Part shown: positions 35,801-47,000 of the stretch, in pieces
Position numbering within the stretch: the stretch's first letter is position 1
How the letters are laid out: each line of letters opens with the position of its first letter
Source of the DNA: Phyllostachys edulis
Lineage: Eukaryota; Streptophyta; Magnoliopsida; Poales; Poaceae
Reading direction: 5' to 3'
NCBI GenBank assembly: GCA_036346405.1
Contig: CM070566.1
Coordinates: forward strand, 49,665,268 to 49,729,267
DNA length: 64,000 nucleotides
Notes under the pieces: model-generated
The model's database searches: none
Told to the model about the DNA's origin: nothing
Seen by the model: only the letters and a program-made list of their open reading frames with translations
Position numbers and translations under genes: made by a program

Positions 35801-36902
35801 ACCACTATGCCACATGAACGCTCTAGACAAATCTCTCATCACCGCTTTTGTCTCAGACGTGATTCTTTCTTTTAATAATCTCACTCTAGCATATCTATAT
35901 GTATAAGTAATTATCCTCACACTAGCTAGCATGTCTATACATATGCAGAGACATGATGAGAGACCTCACACGAGAAACGACAAGAACATTGGTTTCATTG
36001 ATCCATATATCGTATTCAAGGACCCAAACACTCCCTACGATCAATGGAGACCTCAAACGGAGAGGAATTTCCTGGAGGTTCTTGATCAACCAAAAGAACA
36101 AAAGATTTATACTCTTCCCTACAACTTTGGGTGAGTGTTGTTATCGTGTGCACATTTTACTTTACTTACTCAATCCAACATAAAGATATATATGTTGACT
36201 CTATAAACAAATGCAACTTTCATCGATAATGATTGTCTTCGATCTCTCCGACGGTCATTTGCTAATCTATGACTCGTTGAGAAAACCGCAGAAGATTACC
36301 AAGATATGATAGACATTATCCGGGGTAACTTCGATCTTTAAATATTTATTCTCGCTCTTTAACTCGCAATAGTTAATTAACGATCCAATTATTAGGCGGG
36401 GTTTGGGCTTGGTTCGTTTCAAATACACCGTCCGGATCCGAAAGCGCCACTTCCCGATCCACACCGATGGATGTAAGTTGTACTAGCTCCCATCTTTACC
36501 TTATCATGCTTCACTCACACGCGGGATGACGAGAGTAATCTTTTATATCGTCTGATGGGTTCTCTGGCAGACCACCAGCAACAATTTGTGTGGATACTAC
36601 GTTATGAAGTTCCTCACGGTGTATGCAAAAGAACCCATCTACAGATGTAGAAAGTACGTAACAAGTATATATAATAAATCCATTTTATTTATTTGTTGCT
36701 ATTAAATAAATCTTATGTATATTAATACTTCTTTCGCTTAATGCAAATTGAAGGAGGTATGGTTGAAGGAACATGTGTTGGATATGGACCGCCTCAAAGG
36801 AATTCAAGAGACAATCGCAGATTTCTTAATGAGCATGTCCTCAAGCCCGAAGACCGAGTTCTACTTTAACCCGATGAACAATTGAAGCCAAACCAGATTT
36901 AA
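32889..36902 (+). pseudogene. Gene 2 of C: Ptta/En/Spm-type transposase protein with C48-protease-like end, degraded
   Basis: First exon from ATG 32889 (MVDSNDNMDDAMMDIINND). The second, from about 33146, holds a long clean stretch, EGRFILSEFEEDTGKVLGPH to KWERMERRF (33206-33740), typical of Transposase_24-like proteins (NARQKQYHHHLGSV). Next come a coiled, basic region (33990-34260), a conserved block near 34280-34530, a repetitive Pro/Ala region made of 40-45 bp units (34800-35030), and a Lys-rich region (35190-35450). The C-terminus is Ulp1/C48-like: VFDLSDGHLLIYDSL (about 36236) and NNLCGYYVMKFL (about 36574) correspond to the Asp and Cys positions. The His-Trp preceding the first block is lost. 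There are several frameshifts. Confidence 0.75.
34800..35030 (+). repeat. Tandem repeat of about 40-45 bp within gene 2 of C
   Basis: Five to six units of catcgcctccacggcggctc / caacgccgcca type. They are read in frame as Pro/Ala/Ser-rich protein or, on the other strand, as Trp/Arg-rich. The expansion explains the overlapping frames on both strands. Confidence 0.8.
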
Positions 36903-37184
36903 CATTTGTATGACATTTAAGTGGAGGACAACATTTGTGTTGTAAATACCAAGGATGCATGAATAATGTTGTAAATTTTATGTGCATATATATATATATA
37001 TTATACATATATATAGCTCCATAATATATATAGTTTCATACTTTATTTGTGTGTAATAATGTCCCAAACTAAATTATATGTGGGCGTATACATATATTAG
37101 CAAATAAGAATACGATTTGAAAACCTAATGTAATTGTAAAACCAAAATCAATAATGAATTGAAATGGAAAAAAAAAAAAAAAAA

Positions 37185-37402
37185 TTTTAGTCCCTATTGG
37201 TAATACCAACCGGATTAAAAGGGCGACCATGTGGCTCAGCCAATGACCTTTTAGTCCCTTGGTATTACCAACCGACTAAAGGTCGGTTTTAGTCCCGGCA
37301 CGGGACCCGGACTAAAGGTGAGACATTTAGTCCCGATTTCCTAGTCCCGGCTCTATAACCGGGACTAGAGGCCCTTTAGGCCCGGGACCAAAGGTCTGTT
37401 CT
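37185..37402. repeat. Right subterminal array of C
   Basis: Copies of ttagtccctattggtaatac, accgactaaaggt and gtcccgg lead to the terminal ctgtagtagtg. An 18-base A run (about 37167-37184) stands just before it. Confidence 0.88.
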
Positions 37403-37411
37403 GTAGTAGTG

Positions 37412-37824
37412 GGCCCTGCTAGGGTTTGCATCCCCACTACTCAGTCCTCAGAGCTCACTCTCTGGTCCGCCTCCCCAGCACCCTTACGCCGTCATCCCCT
37501 AGCCTCCTATCTCCACGCCGTCGACCTCCCCTACACCGCCGTGATCCCCTAGCCTCCTCTCTCCGTGCCGTCGATCTCCCCTACGCCGCCGTCATCCGCG
37601 AGCCTCCTCTCTCCCCACACTGACGTCGTCCTTCTACGACCCCCGACCTTGAATCCCTCTTCGTCCACGCCTCCTGTCAAGGTACTAGCTCATCACTTTG
37701 GATTGTGCTAGTAGAAGTTTCAAATTATGCTGATTTGATTGAGTCTAGCACTAGGAGATATTGCTTAGTAATGTTGTAGGAGGTACAAGCTCATCGCTTT
37801 GGATTCTATAATATTGTGTCATGT
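37412..37824 (+). other. GC-rich leader of gene 2 in B, left of solo LTR G4
   Basis: Continues B after C. cctgctagggtttgca matches element A near 5444, then come repeats of ccgtcgacctcccctacgccgcc type, then a candidate splice donor (gtcaaggtactagctc, about 37680). The block ends at the G4 target copy catgt (37820-37824). The B sequence resumes at 47961. Confidence 0.6.
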
Positions 37825-38648
37825 TGTAACATCCCAAAGTTCTGTTACCAAAATAAAAATAAATAAAGATATTATTTTATTGAATTTTCTAGTTGTCAAA
37901 GTTCTTTTTGGATTTTCTGTAATTTTAAAAAGAGTTTTATTTGTTAAAAGAAAAAATAATCAATTATTTAATTTCTTGGTTTTAAAGTCAAAAAGAAAAT
38001 TTTTGGAGTTTTTTTTGAGATTTTATTAGATTTAAAAGTGAAAAGTAAAATTTTAATTATTTTCTCGAATTTTAAAAGCTTTTCCTAATTATTTTAAAGC
38101 CAAAATAAATTATGTGCAAAATCTATTACCAATTATAAATTGGAAGTATTTTATTTAAGTACAAAATAACTCTAGGAATTTCGTGAATTTTTCTAGAATT
38201 TTTGGATTTTATGTGCTATTTTCCAAAGCCCTTTTTGAATTAACTGCTTATTTTAAAATGAAACATCAATTAAAATCCAAAATCGCTTTTTGGGCCGAAA
38301 CCTCTCTGGCCCATCTCTCCTTCATCTCGCGTCTGGCCCAATCTCCACCGCGCAGCCGCTCCCTCTCTCCCTCCATCTCTTACACATGGGCCCCGCGCCT
38401 TCTTCTCTTTCCCGCATTCTTCCCCGCGGAGCTACACCGAACCACCGCCATTAGCGGCCACGTAAAGCTCGCCTCCGCTGCATTTCTCGCCTCCATTCAT
38501 TGCGTGAATATGCGCATTAAATCCCCCACGTTCCGCCGCGCCTATTCCGGTCCACTTTCCCCTCTTCTTCACGCACGTTCGCCGAATCGTGCCATCACCA
38601 CCGAAGGACCCACGCCACTGATCTTCTTGCCTTGGCCTCCCCATGGCC

Positions 38649-38656
38649 TATAAAAG
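38649..38656 (+). promoter_or_regulatory. LTR promoter TATA box of G4
   Basis: TATAAAAG within cctataaaagggagccccgg, identical in context to H at 13548. Transcription from it would run into D. Confidence 0.65.
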
Positions 38657-38934
38657 GGAGCCCCGGGAGCCCTCTTCCTCGCTCATCTCATTCTCACCAC
38701 CCACTCCTCCTCTCCCCTCTCGATTTGGCCGTATTTCACATTTGAAGTTCCTTGGCCGCATGCCCTTTCTTCCTCAAATCCGGCGGCCACAAGGACTCAT
38801 CGGCACTAGTGATCGCATATTCGGCACCGCCGCCTCCTTGCAGACCCAGTGCGCACCTCGCCCTCATCGGAGGCCCACCGTAAGCCCGATCTTGTCGCCG
38901 CTGTCGCCCTCGCCGCCGCCGTCACTACAACAAA

Positions 38935-39040
38935 ACTATCATGTAAAGACGCTATTATTTTGACGTTTTTATACCCGTCTCTATGCCAAAAAATATCATC
39001 CATGTAAAGACGTTTTGTAAGACGTTTTATATCGTTTTAT
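38935..39040. repeat. Left subterminal repeats of D
   Basis: Three to four copies of tgtaaagacgttttgta-type sequence. Confidence 0.75.
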
Positions 39041-39479
39041 ATGACCCACAAACCCTCTCCCCGCTGTCATCAATCCACCTCCCCACGGCTCATCTCTCCA
39101 CCTCCCCCACTTCTTCGACCTGACAACAGATCCAACCTGCTCTGGTGCTGTGCCGCCCTCGCGCCCTCTCTCCACGGCCGGCGGCCGCCCCTCCCTCCGC
39201 GCCCTCTCTCCACCGGCGGCGGTGGCGCCGGTGGACCCTCCCTTCGGGCATGCTCGGGCGGCCGCCTGAGCTCCCCTCTGGCGCGGAGACCCCCCCTTCC
39301 CAGGCAACGGCGGGGCAGTGGGAGAGGGCAGAGGGCGACTGGGCGAGTGAGCGCAGCGCGGGCGGTGGTGGGCGAGGCCACGAGGCGAGGGCGAGGGCAC
39401 GACTGCACGAGGCGCGGCCGAGGACGAGCGAGGGTGCGTGGCGGTACCCGGCGAGGGCGCGTGGCGTGCGCCGCGCGGT

Positions 39480-39974
39480 GGCAGCCAGCAGCCCGGCAAG
39501 GCCGCAAGGACTGTGGGGCGGCGTCACCTCCGAGAAGATCCAGCTCAACCGTACGTAACCGCCTACCTCTGCTTACACTCCCCAGTCCCCCTGGTCTCTG
39601 AGACCTGAGATCAATTCCAGTTTCTTGGTTCTTTCGATGCTTGCATCCAAGCATAGGGATCAAGTGATCAACTGACCAAGGGTTGTCGGGTTGCTCCGAG
39701 TACGACGCCCGGAAGGCGTTCGGCAAAATGCCCCAACCAAACCACGCATATGTACCTCCCTTTTCAGTATGTTGACGCAAGGCAAGTGAAGATAGTAGCC
39801 ATAATGTGCTGCCTCCAAATGTTCTTGCAGATGATACCCTGTGGACTGGCGTGCCGAAATTACACAGACCCGAAAGCGCCCGCTGCCCTTGCTGTGGTCA
39901 GGAAGCTCGTTGATGAAGGGCGGTTTGTTGATGCCACAAAGGCTTCCTAAGGCCTTTTCGGTGGTCCAACAGAG
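39480..39974 (+). pseudogene. Captured fragment of a GH95 alpha-L-fucosidase gene
   Basis: Exon end at 39550 encodes LWGGVTSEKIQLN, followed by a GT donor. The next exon, 39831-39974, after a CAG acceptor, continues DTLWTGVP and, after a small deletion that shifts the frame, NYTDPKAPAALAVVRKLVDE. The split codon rebuilds the His of the family motif QLNHDTLWTG, so the original intron was captured with its exons. The order and spacing match the N-terminal part of plant alpha-L-fucosidase 2 (glycoside hydrolase 95), an apoplastic enzyme acting on fucosylated xyloglucan. A TAA lies in frame after FVDATKAS, before GLFGGPTE. Only about 70 recognisable codons remain, so there is no enzyme function. 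GC-rich sequence upstream (39041-39480) may be the gene's first exon or LTR-like filler. Confidence 0.8.
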
Positions 39975-40480
39975 GTATGTTGTATGTGTGAGCATGCCAT
40001 GGTGTTCGGCATTGCATTATAGCATGTATGCAGAAGCCTGAATTGCCATGGCATTGCTACCAAAATACCAAATTTGACTAGAAGTCTAGAATGATATCCT
40101 TCTTGTACAACTATTAGAACTCCATCACAAAGGCATTATCATTTACAGTGCATGACACTTTGGACTGTTAATCAATTTTCTATCAGAATTATGCTTAAGA
40201 AAACTGTTACAGCATACATGTGAAAATCGATCATTGTGAATGTAAGATGGTGAGTCCCTTGCTCTATTTTCTGCCTGAATCATCTAATAACTGAAACAAA
40301 ACACTGATTTAATATAAGGCTGAAACAGGCCCTTGTATTCGGTTGCATTAATTTTTCCCCCAACAATAGTATTGTCTTATACTCTTATTTCAATTCTCAT
40401 TGTAGCTCAATATTTACTCCTTGCAGATACAGTTGTGTAAATATTTACTCTTTGCAGAAAGCCATATCTTCTTGTTTCAG

Positions 40481-40608
40481 GATACTTAGTAGTGCTGTCA
40501 TGCTTGTTCTACCACCCAGTTGTTTTGTAGAGCCATGTGAGCCGGAGTACTCTCTTCCTAACATGCCTTTGCTGTTCGCGATAGCCATGATCAGTGCTAC
40601 TGTTGGAG
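40481..40608 (+). pseudogene. Captured exon, possibly an NRT1/PTR-family transporter
   Basis: A 128-bp block bounded by a CAG acceptor and a GT donor, open in one frame: hydrophobic ILSSAVMLVLPPSC, then CEPEYS, then LLFAIAMISATVGG. A Pro-Pro-x-Cys pair between two membrane segments, with the second ending in a Gly pair, recalls exon 2 of NRT1/PTR (NPF) transporters. The match is from memory and weak. Another membrane protein is possible. Confidence 0.3.
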
Positions 40609-40997
40609 GTAGGATCACCACACTGTGAACTAAAGAATTGTAGGCACTTATAAAAAGTGTTTGTGGCTAGCAAACTGCTATAATTTTTAGCCTAACAATA
40701 CATAACGGTTTTTTTTTTCTTAGAAATGTGTTTTAGTTTTCTAATATTTCATCAACTTCTTGTGTAATTATGAATCTCTAAAACATACAAGCTTATTGAA
40801 GAATACACCAAACTTGAAATGCTGACAATTTCAGCAGAATAAATTGAGGGAGGCACATAAATGAACTCTGCAGCCTTATAAATCTAATATTTGCTAATCA
40901 ACCATTCACGTTTGTTTTTTTGCTCTTTATTTCTTAGTTGGTAGTGGCATCTGGTTAAATTTAGAAAACTATATTGGTTCTTTGCAAGTTTACAAGT

Positions 40998-41327
40998 TTA
41001 AGTGTACTCACTGCTACCTAAATTGTAATGTAACATCCTATATAGAACAGTTTGGTTCATATTGTTATCATTTATACACATCCAAATATGAACAGTTTGG
41101 TTCATATTGCTCAGGTTAACGATTGCATAGCATGCTATCATTTTGCAATAAGGTAGTTCTGGGAGGACAGAGGTATCCAACTGAGGATGAAATGTTCCAG
41201 GTGTTGAAATGGATTGAAGAATCCCTGGGGGAATTAAATTTACTTGCATATTGCTGCTGTTCTGCAGTTGTTGAAGCTCCAGAAGACTGTGAGGAAGCTT
41301 ATCCTTAGATAGAATCTCGCCAGACAA
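40998..41327 (-). other. Unidentified open stretch within D
   Basis: On the minus strand this stretch is open for 109 codons, including LLELQQLQNSSNMQVNLIPP. On the plus strand part of it is also open. It may be another captured exon (either strand) or chance. I recognise no family. Confidence 0.2.
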
Positions 41328-41519
41328 TAGATCAGTCTAGTGGTTGTACGGCAAGCATCCATTTGTAAGCATAGTGAGGTTCTTTTCATGCTCACTAAAT
41401 TTTAAATTGCGATCTGATCTAACTCTCATGAAATTGCCTGAAGGTGGCATGCTTCCTTTTTCTGCATATGATCCCACTGAACCATCCACAACTATCTCTG
41501 CATATGCTTCCTTTTTCAG

Positions 41520-42263
41520 CTCCAGGTTGGGGGACTTGTACTACGCAAGCAACGACATGGACCCTTATCTCAAGAACAACTATGTGAGTATGCTTTCTCT
41601 TGCTGTGAAGGAGATTATGTACGCACTTCCATTTTCTTGGGTATCAACTACGGAAATGGTGGTGAATGACTCCCTTTCTCTGCCCTATTAGGACGACGAT
41701 GACGACGAGGAGATTGAAGACATGGCTATCAAACCTACCGACTTGATTGTTTGTGCACATAACGAGGATGATATCAATTCTCTTCAGGCAAGTGTTTTTG
41801 CTTTTGCTAAAAAATGATTAATGTGGTTTTTTTAATATGAAGTGCAATCTTTTCTTAAGAAGAATATAAAGAGGAAGCCTTTATGTGGAGTAATAGAATA
41901 CTCATTGGCATAATGCTGGTTATGCTGAGTACGTTCGTATTCTCAAATTGATTTTAGATCACTGCGATATTGTATTGTGTCTACTCTACCCATGTGTGAG
42001 GATATAGAATGTACTTAAGGCACGTTAGTTTTTGTTTCTGACCCTGCCAGCCTTCCTGCTGTGCTGGACGTTATTATTTCAGATACTTTGCAGTTATATG
42101 CATGTAAACTGCAACTCATGAACTTATTATCTATGGCAGGTAAATATACTTGAAGAATCGGAGGATGCAGAGCAAAATATGTTTGTGCATCACGAGGTCC
42201 CTCTCCCTGATTTTCCACTCTGCACGGCTTGGATGGATTTTAACCTCAAGGGTGGTGACAAAG
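41520..42263 (+). pseudogene. PWP1: Captured fragment of PWP1 (periodic tryptophan protein 1, WD-repeat)
   Basis: Three consecutive exons with introns are preserved. The exon ending at 41583 (LGDLYYASNDMDPYLKNNY) is followed by GTGAGT. Exon 41692-41787 begins with an acidic run and continues EIEDMAIKPTDLIVCAHNED; it is followed by GC rather than GT. Exon 42140-42263 has FVHHEVPLPDFPLCTAWMDF and LKGGDKG before GTAAA. This is the region just before the WD40 propeller of plant PWP1, a nucleolar ribosome-biogenesis factor. The frame is nearly clean across the exons but the gene is cut at both ends: the propeller is missing, so it cannot act as PWP1. Confidence 0.85.
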
Positions 42264-42429
42264 GTAAAACTGTGGTGTCACTTGTCTTGAAGCAACGAGT
42301 GTCAATTTATTGCTTCAGAGGAAATTTCGATGTTATGACTTACTGGTTGCTTTCTATGCATACTGAAAGTGTGGTTTCTACAAACTGAAAGTGTCGACAA
42401 CTGATAATCCTGTCATGCTCCACTGAAAG

Positions 42430-42560
42430 AGAACATCATTTAATTTTTGAAGACAATCTTTGATGGCCAGAATGTTCCTGTCTTTACAAAGGTTGCACAC
42501 TCTGATGCTGAAAGAAGTTTGTTAATGGATGCCCTCCACAGAACAAACCCTGTGCAGCAA
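42430..42560 (+). other. Unidentified possible exon within D
   Basis: The plus strand is open with TIFDGQNVPVFTKVAHSDAE and onward. It looks like coding sequence but I cannot place the family. It lies between the PWP1 and peroxidase fragments. Confidence 0.2.
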
Positions 42561-43022
42561 AGAACAGCTGTCAGCTATTCACAGATTGCATGCATGGATC
42601 AATCATGAAAAGCTTTAATTAAATGAGAAGAAATGTTATATATTACTATAAGATCTTATAAAGTTAGGGATCCTGAAGTAACATATTTTGGACACGCGTA
42701 AACCACTTCAGGAAGGCAGTATTAGACTATGTCTAAATTAGTAGAATTCCTTCTTGTTTACTGCATACAGTTGACAAAAGCTCCGCAGTTCAAACACATC
42801 GTTGTCATATTCATTTCAGGCAAATATAAGACATTTTCTACAGAAGGGATAACTGAATTCTTCAATTATTTGCACTTTGTTTCCCTTACAAGTTAAACCG
42901 TAGAGTTGTGACAAACAGTTAACAATAAGGACCACATTGTGCTTTATTAGTGCTTTGGTACTTCATGTCTCTGCTTAGAATTACCCTTAATTTCTCTGGA
43001 AAGGAACTACTTGTGATTCTTT

Positions 43023-43285
43023 TCCAAGACAGCTGAATGGCTGAAGTTTGATAACAGTTACTTCAAGGTACGTGCCCTTCTGCCATATTTTACATACTGA
43101 ATAATTCATTTGATTTTGTGAGATCTGAGCTGATTGCAATACTTTAGGAGATAAAAGAGAAAAGTGATCAGATCTTACGGTCTTGCCTCTGATGTCTGCA
43201 TTATTTGAGGACCCAACATTCAAGGTGTTACCTTAAAGACTACTGTTGAAGCTCATGCTAAACCGAGAAGTTCAATCCTCCTGAG
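43023..43285 (+). pseudogene. Captured fragment of a chloroplast-type ascorbate peroxidase
   Basis: The exon ending at 43067 encodes TAEWLKFDNSYFK before GT. The next exon, 43148-43285, starts EIKEKSDQ and, after a one-base shift, gives DLTVLPLMSALFEDPTFKVL. Further shifts lead to EAHAK and KFNPPE before GTCAGT. WLKFDNSYFK, the FEDPxFK block and the EAHAK/NPPE end are hallmarks of stromal or thylakoid ascorbate peroxidases, which remove hydrogen peroxide in chloroplasts. The stretch between FEDPTFK and EAHAK is shortened. The haem-binding and active-site parts upstream are absent, so it is only a captured piece. Confidence 0.82.
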
Positions 43286-43490
43286 GTCAGTGTTAGCATT
43301 TCGTCCTTAGTTTTCCAATATTAGGTCAACCTTTAGTTTACATAACTAGCAAATTCAGCTGGGTGGCAAGTGATAACTTCTTCTGACACAAAACAACATG
43401 TTATGTTACATTCTTCTAATTTCATCAAAAAACTTGTCATCTTACACTTTTCTAATCAGAACATTTATTTCTTTTTCAACCGGATTTGCA

Positions 43491-43560
43491 GGATAATTGA
43501 GGACTACAAAGAGAATGCAATGGAGATGGAGGATCTCATGTATTTGTTTCTCCCTGGACA
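43491..43560 (+). other. Possible exon within D after the peroxidase fragment
   Basis: After a TTTGCAG acceptor the sequence reads IIEDYKENAMEMEDLMYLF. It could be another captured exon. No family recognised. Confidence 0.25.
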
Positions 43561-43919
43561 AAGCTTATGGATAGATTCCAACTATTTAGAAAAAAAAATT
43601 GTGTCAATCCATAGAATCTTTTCCTAATATATCTGCACCTTTTTTATATGGATGTTTGATTCAGTTGTGAACTCCACTTACTGTAAATTCAAATATTTGT
43701 TGCTGCTATGAAGTGCATGCATGCTCTATAGTTTTCTTAGTTTGCTGATTATGAGAATATGATACTTCCATGTGACGATATGTGCTCAACTGTTTTCTAG
43801 TGTTTTTTTTTGAATGAGGTGGAATAATATCTTCATATGATGATATATGTTTTCGTTTGTAGCAAAATGCACGAATCAAATTCGAAATAATCAAATTAAA
43901 TTCGAAATAAAAAAGTTTA

Positions 43920-44310
43920 CAGTAAGATGTCCAAAAAGACGCTTTTGCGTGCTTACAGACGTATATAACGTCTCTACAGAATGTGTATAAATTGTGCGCA
44001 CATGAATTGAATGTATTTGTAAAAGCGTCTCTATGTTTATTGACACACAAATCGGATGTGTCTATATCAGTAAAGACATTATATAAGTGTATCTACTAAA
44101 ACGTCTCTACATACATAGATATGAATTTTAACGTCTCTATAAAGCGTCTTATATCCTGTACACATGTTTTACAAGCGTCTCTACGGTTCTTGACACGGTC
44201 CGTGGGGAGGCGTTCCAAGGACGTTTTATAAAAACGGCTCTACAATCCTCTAGAGATGAAATAACACGTCTCTAGCTTATAGATTGAACGTCTCTACATA
44301 GGTGTTGTGT
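43920..44310. repeat. Right subterminal repeats of D
   Basis: About ten copies of acgtctctac / gtaaagacat-type sequence in mixed orientation, ending gttgtgttgtagtg. Confidence 0.85.
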
Positions 44311-46384
44311 TGTAGTGCGTTCCTGTCGTGCCCGACCACCGCCTTGGTGAGCATCATGTTCCCCTTTCTTTCCTCTTGCGATTGCACCCCTCGCCGGATG
44401 CCGCTGGGCCACCCTTCGTTGGCAAGCTCGACGCCGAGCCGTCGCTAGCTTTGTGCCAACGTGGCACCGCCACGTGGCTGCCAACTTGGAGCCACGTCAT
44501 CGCCACCTAAGCCCTAAACGCCCAGTTAGTGCCTACGTGGCACCCTGTAATCAAATCGGCTGCTGACGTCATTAATCCAATTTTCCTTCATAAGAATAAT
44601 TCCAAATTCTGAAAACTCCTATTTCATCATTTCATGTGATTTTAAAACTTCCCGGGATTCGTTCTCCTTCATACGAACTCTGACTTAATCGATTCAAATT
44701 TCTAAATTCATATAAATTCAAGATATAGCTAACTAAACCAAAATTATTTAATTTGGAGTTCATTTGAATCTTCATTTGAATTTTGTTTGAATTTGGCTTA
44801 TTTTCGCGTATAGATTTCGATGACTTCGGAGATTCAGATTTCGACGTTGTTTGAGAGCAACTAATTGAGCAAGGCAAGTTACATCTTTGATCATGTTTGA
44901 TCCCATTATTTCAAATTACTTAAATTCAGTTTTAAATTATTATTGCATGCGCATTTCTATTCAATGTAATTTAAATATCTGTTTTAAATTATAGTTATGC
45001 CTAAATCCTTTGTACCGCCAAATTTGACATCTAATAGACATACCATGACGCCTTAGATAAAAATCTAATTTATGCGATAGTATGAACTAGAACTTTTTGA
45101 GAAAAAAATTATGCTTAGCCGTGCTTAGACCTGAAATATTTGATTTGGGAATTTCAACCAAAAATCAAATGTTATTTAAACTGCACCCTTGGCATTGGTG
45201 TGTCATGGGAGTTTGCAAATGCTTTGAAAAATGAAATAAAATTAAAATGATGGTTTGGACTTGGGCAAAAATGGATGATTGGTGGGTGCAGGTTTATGCA
45301 CGGGCTTAATCTGGGTAGGATTAAGACCCAGGGTTTTTGGAAGATGCCCAAGTCAGTTAAGGATCGGTCTTCGAGCCGCATCTTGCTAAGCCACAATCGT
45401 ACTACCACATGTCCTGAGAATGGGGAGGGGACCTGGCCAACTAATTTGCAATATTCCACCATGGTTGTTCCCTTCAGATGCGGTGGGTAGTCATGTTATG
45501 ACCTACGTTAGTCCCACCTAGCGCAAGAGGGGGCTCTACGAACCCGACGGATTTCTATCCAAAGGGGATGCGAAACCTTAACGAGGGGAGACTACGGTGG
45601 AATGACGCATTGTAAAAGCCTTGACATGTGCTCTAGACTGCTTACCTAAGGTAGTGAGCGGTGGTATCGACGGATGTCGAATAAACTAGAGAATTCATGT
45701 CATGTGGATAAAGTTGTACCACCTCTACAGAGTGTTAACAACTATTTGAATAGTCGCAGGGGTGGATCCAGAACGAAAATAACCGGGTGTCCCATATATA
45801 TCACACATGTCTAATTATAAAGAAATTTTGTATAGAAATTAGAATAGTAATGTGTTAAACAATTCAACATAACAGATGAAAAAACAGCCATCAAAGTGCT
45901 TACCAAAACAAAGGATCCTACACTCCTAGTAGTAGTTTTGGTTAACTGTGGCAAAGTGAATAAATGATGGATAAAATTCCAAACCATATGCAAAACTACA
46001 AAAGATGGTCGACATCGGCAAAAAACAACATCCGATCTTGATAGCCTACAAAAAGTAGAAGAAATCACTTAGTAAAATCTTAGTCATTTAAGTAGAATTA
46101 CCGTAAAATCTTAATCATTTAAGTAGAATAATCTTAGTCATATAGCGTAAAATCTTTAAAAATGGTGTATATGAATGGCAGCTCTGCCCTTGTTTAAAAA
46201 AAGGATGGTGTTTATGAAAACGCCACACTCGATGACACCCCGATTATCACGGACATAAAAAGTGAGGTACACAAAGCATCCCTTGTGGCGATGAAGCGCG
46301 GTATTTACAATTTTGTTCCTTCCCGTCGCGCCTTAGAGGGTGCATGTACGGAACAAATGAGACACCACACTAGTAGTAGCAGTA

Positions 46385-46464
46385 CTCCCTCCATTCGCTA
46401 ATACTTGACGACCAGAACACAACTCTGGAGGCAAATGATGTCAAGTATTAAAATACGGAGGGAG
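46385..46464. mobile_element. Stowaway MITE, 80 bp
   Basis: ctccctccattcg at the left and tacggagggag at the right form the classic Stowaway (Tc1/mariner) inverted ends, flanked by TA at 46383-46384 and 46465-46466. An internal atacttgac ... gtcaagtat pair extends the hairpin. Confidence 0.92.
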
Positions 46465-46633
46465 TAGTATTTTTCGGTACTTCGAAACGAAGGGCTTCTG
46501 TTAAATGGAAGTGAAAACACCTATGTACACGCTAATATAACTTGTGTGCCTTCACTCCAGGTTCATGCAAGATATCTACAGGATAGCCTGCTTCAGCCGA
46601 ATAATTATTTACAGGAGGTCATGTGCTGCCAAG

Positions 46634-47000
46634 CTACTCAGGCCGGCCGCTTATCAGATTGGGAAGCGCCGTCACCTGGAGCTTCTTCATCTCGTTTGCT
46701 GTCACCCTGCAGGAATCAAGTGACATTGAGCGCAGGTTCTGCAGCGTCTTCAGGTGGTGCTGGCGCAGACTGGCATTTGATACCCGAGAGTTGGAGAGAT
46801 TCAGTGAGACTAAAGCAGTCAATCATGTACACCGGATAACCATGAGAAGAGCACAGGCAAGCAGAGACATGGAACGTACAAACGAAACCATTTTAACAGA
46901 GAAAAATAATACTAGAAATCAGCTCCAGGGTTTTGTCTGTCAGGTTAACATTTTGAGAAAGATCGAGGAGCGTCAGAGCTTTTAGATCCCTGGGCAACGC
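46634..47000 (-). pseudogene. Captured C-terminal fragment of a plant leucine-rich-repeat protein
   Basis: Reading the minus strand, one exon gives LKALTLLDLSQNVNLTDKTL (about 47000-46915) and stops at a GT. A second (46822-46634) gives LTALVSLNLSNSRVSN, LQNLRSMSLDSCRVTANEMK, KLQVTALPNLISGRPE and then a stop. The repeated LxxLxxLxL with Asn/Ser spacing, and a C-terminus ending PNL-x-RPE, match a conserved plant LRR family (internalin-like, as in Arabidopsis At1g15740). The natural stop seems retained. One insertion, ASLRQHHLK, disturbs a repeat. It lacks the N-terminal repeats and has no promoter of its own. Confidence 0.72.

Larger units (their letters stand above)
26046..37411 (+). mobile_element. 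CACTA element C, two-gene type, different family, 11,366 bp
   Basis: The left end is CACTACTACGTAAGCAGCAC. The right end read on the other strand is CACTACTACAGAACAGACCT, and both continue CTTTGGTC. The target duplication ggc flanks it at 26043-26045 and 37412-37414, within element B. Its subterminal repeats are TTAGTCCCGGTTGGTA-like and unrelated to those of A, B and E. Layout: left array, AT-rich leader, degraded TNP2 gene, internal array, GC-rich leader, degraded gene 2 with a C48-protease-like end, right array. Confidence 0.92.
38923..44317 (+). mobile_element. Gene-capturing CACTA element D (Pack-CACTA), 5,395 bp
   Basis: The ends are CACTACAACAAAACTATC and, on the other strand, CACTACAACACAACACCT. 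The 3-bp duplication cgt flanks it at 38920-38922 and 44318-44320 inside the GC-rich part of solo LTR G4. The subterminal motif is gtaaagacgtttt / acgtctctac, a third CACTA family in this window. There is no transposase. The interior consists of exon-intron pieces of unrelated plant genes: GH95 fucosidase (about 39480-39974), a possible transporter exon (40481-40608), PWP1 (41520-42263) and ascorbate peroxidase (43023-43285), all in the same orientation. Confidence 0.92.

Noticed and set aside
39070..39780. 236-codon minus-strand frame in D
   Set aside because: Antisense to a GC-rich captured exon region whose plus strand leads into the fucosidase fragment. No domain on the minus strand.
45811..46068. 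85-codon minus-strand frame inside the hAT element
   Set aside because: AT-rich, no domain, no relation to the LRR exons. Probably chance.
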